The position numbers were made by a program, and so were the translations under genes. A stretch of DNA of 64,000 nucleotides from contig JAGYXB010000437.1 of NCBI GenBank assembly GCA_022495005.1, positions 434,001 to 498,000 of the forward strand. The letters are read 5' to 3'. The stretch is from Rhyacophila brunnea (Eukaryota > Arthropoda > Insecta > Trichoptera > Rhyacophilidae). The notes beneath the pieces are model-generated. The model searched no databases. It worked only from the letters and a program-made list of their open reading frames with translations, and was not told where the DNA came from. Below, in pieces: positions 59,402-64,000 of the stretch (within the stretch, counting starts at the first letter, position 1; each line of letters begins with the position of its first letter).

Positions 59402-60657
59402 CGAGGGTGGGTCAATAAGTCCTTAGAAAAGCCGACAAGTGGCGCGACTAGTACTGTAAGCGGTTTGTTTTCATGCAGCGGCACTACCGATTCAGTATGC
59501 TGCGAAGTTTCAATCAGATTGGTCGGGTTGTTGTGTGTTTCTCGTACATTTAAAAAAAAAAATTTGCTTGTGGAAAATGGAAAAATGGAAAATGGAGAAA
59601 ATTGAGTTTAGAGCTGTTATTAAACACTTTAATATAAAAGGGTTAACAGCAAAGGAAATAAAAAATGAGTTGGATTTAGTTCACTGCATATCTGCTCCTT
59701 CACTTGCAACTATTTATAACTGGTTAAATGAATTTAAACGTGGTCGTACATCAACAAAGGATGAACCACGCTCAGGACGTCCTGTAGAGGTGACTACACC
59801 AGAAATGATCAATAAAATCCACGATATGGTGTTAAGTGACCGAAGATTAAAGTTGAGTGAGATAATTGAGGTTACAGGGATCTCAAAAGGTAGCGTCATT
59901 TCTATTTTACATGACAAATTGGGCATGAAAAATATTTCTGCAAGATGGGTGCCGCGTTTGCTCACAGTCGACAATAAACGCAATAGGGTGGTGGCCTCTA
60001 AAGCCCTGTTGTCGCTCATGCAACGCAATCCGGATGAATTTTTTCGTCGCTTTGTGACTGTAGATGAAACATGGATACACCACTATACTCCCGAGACGAA
60101 AGAACAGTCAAAGCAGTGGATTGCGAAGGCAAACCATGTCCAAAGAAGGCGAAAACCGTAAAATCAGCTGGTAAGGTTATGGCTACTGTATTTTGGGATG
60201 CACGTGAAATTATTTTCGTTGACTATTTGGAAAAAGGAAAAACAATAACAGGGGATTATTATGCATCTTTATTGGACCAGCTAAAAAACGAAATTGAAGA
60301 AAAACGGCCTCATTTAAACAGGAAAAAAATCCTCTTTCATCAGGACAATGCCCGTGTTCACACATGTTTACGATCAATGGCTAAAATTGAAGAATTGAAG
60401 TTCGAATTGGTCGACCACCCACCGTATTCGCCAGATTCCCCCAGTGACTTTTTCCTTTTCCCAAACATAAAAAAATGGCTAAGTGGACAAGGTTTTTTTT
60501 CAAATGAAGAAGTCATCGATCGGACAAATGCTTATTTTGAGGACCTTCCGAAAACTTATTTTTCTGACGGTTTAAGTTATGTTGAGAAATAAAAAAAAAA
60601 TACAAAAATAAAAACTGTTTTAATGCTTTTTTCTAAGGAATTATTGACCCACCCTCG
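59402..60657 (+). mobile_element. Mariner transposon, nearly intact, TA target duplication
   Basis: A 1256-base unit bounded by TA on each side (59400-59401 and 60658-60659). The terminal inverted repeats begin CGAGGGTGGGTCAATAAG and are alike over 28-29 bases with one mismatch (G/T). Length, TA target and the single transposase gene are textbook mariner. The near-identity of the ends and the single visible frameshift suggest a recent insertion. It lies between MITE copy C and the synapsin exon, within the same synapsin intron as Timp. Confidence 0.96.
59577..60592 (+). pseudogene. Mariner transposase with one frameshift (DD33D spacing)
   Basis: The enzyme would cut and rejoin the element's ends. 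Frame one (from the ATG at 59577) has a helix-turn-helix region with LATIYNWLNEFKRG, DEPRSGRP and the first catalytic Asp in VDETWIHHYTPETKEQ. About 60126-60128 one base is missing, so that frame stops at 60161; the second frame resumes with PKKAKTVKSAGKVMATVFWD. HQDNARVH carries the second Asp, and PPYSPDSPSDFFLFPN the third. There are 33 residues between the second and third Asp, where mariners have 34, implying an additional in-frame 3-base loss just before PSD. It ends at a stop at 60590-60592. It would not make active enzyme as it stands. Confidence 0.93.
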
Positions 60658-60810
60658 TAATATATCTCAAGAATAATTCTTTCCCATTATGTAAATATTG
60701 TAAATGAATATATCACATATAAATTTAACCACTACGTCTTAACAAAATAATATTATGGTTCATATAAAAATCACTATAACAATATAGCTACGTATTTTAA
60801 TAAAACTTAC

Positions 60811-60915
60811 CATATCAGAATAGTTAGGGAAGAATGTCTGCTCAATCAAAGGGAAATTTTCTTTTCCGAGCCGTCTTTGGAGCTGCAGCAAATGAGCAAA
60901 CACCCATGGCTTATC
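60811..60915 (-). CDS. Syn: Synapsin, one internal exon (35 codons)
   Basis: Synapsins are presynaptic phosphoproteins that tether synaptic vesicles and contain an ATP-grasp-like C domain. On the - strand a 105-base open exon is flanked by a TTTTTTATACAG acceptor (reading into 60915) and an ATG|GTAAGT donor (leaving 60811), both phase 0. It begins DKPWVFAHLLQLQRRLG and contains FPLIEQTFFPN, which matches the segment of animal synapsins that follows the conserved N-F/Q-x-DKPWVF position. No other exon was recognised on either side, so the flanking introns run at least 3 kb upstream and about 60 kb downstream. Timp lies in the downstream intron on the opposite strand. The alternative of a processed fragment is unlikely, because both splice sites are intact. 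Confidence 0.93.
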
Positions 60916-62663
60916 CTGTATAAAAAATATACAATTAATTTGTGTAGTAATAAATGTAACTATTGAATTCATTAAACATATAAAGGGAGTTGTATTTTTC
61001 TTGATTCAGATATGGATGGCAGTTAGCTGGAATAAATATGCTGTCCCACATTTCCCTCACAAAAAGACCAATTAAAATTTATCACATTCTTACATGGTGT
61101 ATAGTATCAAAGTTTTTCAGTATGATGTAACATTTTATAAGCGTGAGTGGTATTTTAATTTAAACAATTTAATTTAAACAATTTAATTTTTTTATTTGTT
61201 CTGCTCTTGAGCTGTGCTTTGATAATAATGACATTACGGTGATGCCTTTACTGAGCCTTTTTTAAAGAGGCACCTAGCAGAAAAATACGAAGCTTGCAAT
61301 TTGAGACATTTTTTTGATAATTTACAATTTCAACTGTATTAATTAATACAAATGTATCTGAAAACATTAAAAAGAAAAATGTTATAAAATGTGAATTTGG
61401 TGCAGGTTCCGACGTTATTATTACATATTATTTTGTAGTCATAATATTTATTATAGAAAACTTAATAAACTTAATTTAATAATACACTATCAGTAAATTG
61501 TATTATGTTACATCTGTCGTGTTCTGTCATTAGATGTCCCTAGTATCACTACACTCCCCTTTAATAAGGCATTATACATTTATTATTTTGACTTCATATT
61601 TACTTTATTTGAATAAATCTAATTGTGTCTGACCAAATAATGGAATACATCTAATTTTGTTATGAAACATAAACATTTTTTTTTATTTTACCAAAGAGGG
61701 AGTTTAGTATTTATGATAATTTTGAAAAGATGTCAATAATATTATTATTGTTTTGTCAATTGAAAAAAATAAAGCAACAACCATTTGAATTAAAAAATGT
61801 AATGAACATAATGAATTAATTTGTAATAATAAATAGATTAGGTCACTGTATGTTTCTATCTCAAAAAAATAATGTAAATTGTGTTTCTTTCTATTTTGAA
61901 TCGGCATTATTTTCGGTTATTTTACATTCGAACAAGGGCTTTCGTAAAAGTCACCGAACACCCTGTAACCATTGACCAACACCAACAACTACAGTGTAAT
62001 TAATAAATGAGTCCATTATGTATACTGAATAAATAATGAAAAACAATGAAAACGTCGACAAATTCAGATATAGTTTGTTTTTACGATTCTTGAATAAATA
62101 CAGCAATGTACCTAACAGTGAGGCAGAGTTTAAAGTTCACAGGGGGGATACCTACATGACTTCACTGTTAGGTAGAGTAATAATCATATATCATTATTTC
62201 AGAGCAAATTGCAGGTTTGCATGCCGCATGCAATGCTTAGGCTCTTTATAATGCAATGTGGTTGAATTTAAATACAAAAATATTACAAGCAATTGCTTTT
62301 TCACACTTGTTTCATTCATTAAATTTAATCGTGCTGATATCAATCAATCCAATAGTAACCCACCACCCAATACACCCTGTCCCACACACAGTTTTAGACT
62401 GTAACTTTGCACAATCACTGTGAGTTGACTGAGTTTACATTGAATTTAATATAAAGGTCACATGCGATCAGTGACCATCCCGTGGGGGTAGCTGGGCATG
62501 CGTTGCTTAGGGGCGGCACATTATAAAAGGCGGCAAATGACAACAAATCAAAGGAATATTATCAACATTTTTTATGCCAGTGACAGTAGTTATCCATGAG
62601 GTAGACCATGTCGTTAGAAAGTCAACACATTCTATTTTTGTCTTGTAATATACAAAGGTGGCA
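60916..62663. other. Synapsin intron upstream of the visible exon
   Basis: No further synapsin exon was recognised. It contains a 15-base tandem repeat (AATTTAAACAATTTA-like, about 61155-61190) and one arm of the foldback repeat (next entry). A - strand patch at 60985-61070 reads as a short open peptide-like segment (MWDSIFIPANCH), but it is too short to identify. Confidence 0.4.
61268..61480 (+). repeat. Single-arm copy of the 33729-34590 foldback repeat
   Basis: It starts GGCACCTAGCAGAAAAATAC then GAAGCTTGCAATTTGAGA, and follows with TGATAATTTACAATTTCAAC, GAAAACATTAAAAAG and AATGTGAATTTGGTGCAGG in the order of the foldback arm. It lacks the inner third of the arm and the whole second arm. 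Confidence 0.8.
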
Positions 62664-62901
62664 AATCGTGTAAAGATGACTAAAAACGTTACCCATTTAC
62701 TTTAAAAAGAAAACATGTCAATGAATATATTATTATTGTTACTAATAGAACAATAAACAGTACATAAAATGGACGTATGTTGGATTTATATGACAAAATA
62801 TATTTCGTTTGGCATGCGTCATTTGTACCCGCGACCCGCAATCCGCGCATCGCCTAGCCATGATCTTTTTAGACCGTGCCTCAACTGAGGTACAGCCTTA
62901 A
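62664..62901. mobile_element. TTAA-type MITE, copy D, left end missing
   Basis: It begins within the shared AATCGTGTAAAGATGACTAA block and continues to TACAGCCTTAA at 62901, in the orientation of copy A. The left ~145 bases, including one TIR and TTAA, are absent, so the copy was truncated after insertion. Confidence 0.82.
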
Positions 62902-63086
62902 AAATAAATAGTATGAAAAACAAATAGAGAGGAAAAATAATTTGTATTTTATTATCAGATATAACATGTAGGTACAGTGATCGCCGAACTAAAAGCATAC
63001 TTTATAAGACACTTACAGAGCATGGGCTTACATAATATGTCTTATAATATTGGCAATAACTCTGCAAAATGAACGAGCCATAAATT

Positions 63087-63449
63087 GAAAGGAATATTTT
63101 TCGCCGTATTTTCGGACCAATCGATGGCAATGATACTGGAGGAGAAGATAATGCTGAGCTTTACGGTCTCTAAGAAGATTGCAGTGCAGTTCAATCAACT
63201 ATGATTGGGAGACTGCGTTGGTTAGGTCATGTGCGTGCAATGTGTGAACGGGAAAAGGGGGTATGGACAAAAAATCCAATACGACGTAGAACAACACGCA
63301 GTCTATAAATTCGCTGGCTAGATGGAACTAGTAATGACTGCCGTATACTTGGGGTATCAAACTGGAAAGAAACCATTTTTAATACGGACAGGCGGGTAGA
63401 GATTTTGGAGGAAGACAGGACCCACCCCGGGTTGTTGAGCTCCCCGTGA
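63087..63449 (+). pseudogene. RTE-type LINE ORF2 C-terminal remnant
   Basis: The frame reads RNIFRRIFGPIDGN, NAELYGL then a stop, then GRLRWLGHVRAMCE, another stop, IRWLDGTSNDCRILGVSNWK, VEILEEDRTHPGLL and a terminal stop at 63447-63449. This is the familiar C-terminal tail of RTE/'endonuclease-reverse transcriptase' LINEs (R-LRWLGHV-RM ... W-DGV--DL-ALGV-NW ... THPGL). Two internal stops make it dead. The long - strand frame over it (63487-63227) is a shadow. Confidence 0.85.
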
Positions 63450-63588
63450 TTATGACAGTATTGTACCAATTGTACGCGCGTTAACATTCATATTATGTTT
63501 ATTAAAAATATATGAAGTAGGTATCTACTAATTTATACTTGTGCATTAAAAATAGAGCTTATTTACATGATTTCACAACTTTTTTCGT

Positions 63589-63886
63589 TTTCTTAAGATT
63601 GAAAATTTTTTGGATTTTAGAGAATTCGAGATTGGTTTTATGATCTCTCGGGAATTCTCGAGAAATCGTCATGATCACGAAATTACCTCTAGTTTTTTTA
63701 TTTTTTAAATCTTCCAGTCAATATTTTTTTTACTGAGAAATCAAACTTTCTTTTGAAATTCCGGTTGCGGTCGGCAGCTTGGCCAAGTGACAAAATTTCT
63801 CGATAACTTCATTGACGATTTTTCGAGAAATGAGAATTCTCGAATTTATCGAGAATTTTTTCGAAGATATTTCTCAATCACAACCT
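63589..63886. repeat. Imperfect palindromic repeat rich in TCTCGAGAA words
   Basis: The left part (GATTGAAAATTTTTTGG, TAGAGAATTCGAGATTGG, GGAATTCTCGAGAAATCGTC) pairs with the reverse complement of the right part (GATTGAGAAATATCTTCGAA, AAATTCGAGAATTCTC, TTTCTCGAAAAATCGTC). The ~300-base unit has no ORF and looks like an aged foldback MITE. Its ends are not sharply defined. Confidence 0.6.
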
Positions 63887-64000
63887 CTAATTAAAAAAGA
63901 TGTTCGCTAAAATGATCAGGATTGCCGCTACGGGTATCTTTAACCATGCAGACTCGATAATGGAGAGTTCACTTGAGAGATGTAATGAAAGAAAATTTTA

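Noticed and set aside
59714..60028. 104-codon - strand open frame
   Set aside because: Exact shadow of the mariner transposase on the opposite strand.
60985..61070. Possible second synapsin exon on the - strand (MWDSIFIPANCH...)
   Set aside because: The peptide does not resemble any synapsin segment and has no convincing splice sites.
63227..63487. 86-codon - strand open frame
   Set aside because: Shadow of the RTE-type LINE remnant, which reads convincingly on the + strand.

Overview
The window looks like nuclear DNA of a hemipteran insect, most likely an aphid. It is strongly AT-rich, is littered with the words TACCTAC/GTAGGTA that are typical of aphid DNA, has GT-AG introns, carries a short TTAGG (arthropod telomere-type) array, and is packed with eukaryotic transposons. 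The species call is inference from composition.

Host genes. Only two host genes are supported. A six-exon gene on the + strand (49657 to about 57390) encodes a complete 218-residue tissue inhibitor of metalloproteinases (Timp). On the - strand, one 105-base exon (60811-60915) encodes a very characteristic piece of the synapsin ATP-grasp region. No other synapsin exon was recognised: the intron 3' of this exon appears to run at least to the start of the window (over 60 kb), and Timp lies inside it on the opposite strand. This is the Timp-in-synapsin nesting known from Drosophila and vertebrates, so most of the window is probably one giant synapsin intron.

Layout. 1-2897: no gene. 2898-4273 and 12011-13373: two copies of a ~1.37 kb DNA element, each with its own perfect 4-bp target duplication. 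4365-7082: LINE debris, mainly a 5'-truncated jockey/CR1-type reverse transcriptase broken by one in-frame stop. 7751-8690: a decayed mariner-group transposase. 8987-20353: hAT fossils (10315, 13845, 15432, 19508), a foldback palindrome (19059) and tRNA-derived SINEs, one of them split by a TTAA-inserting MITE. 20354-33728: mostly anonymous sequence with a LINE tail, a long-TIR element (27411), another TTAA MITE (29197) and a 1.66 kb element with 28-bp TIRs and a GTAT duplication (30725). 33729-34590: a foldback element with ~400-bp arms. 34591-49656: sparse, with small MITEs and two hAT elements (39878, 40716), the latter with a hAT dimerisation ORF and a perfect 8-bp duplication. 49657-57390: Timp. 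57970-58335: two inverted SINE copies. 58892-59273: TTAA MITE. 59402-60657: a nearly intact mariner. 60811-60915: the synapsin exon. 61268-64000: repeat fragments and an RTE-type LINE remnant.

How it works together. Synapsin is a synaptic-vesicle phosphoprotein and Timp a secreted metalloprotease inhibitor. They share a locus rather than a pathway. Everything else is selfish DNA in various stages of decay, which explains the size of the intron.
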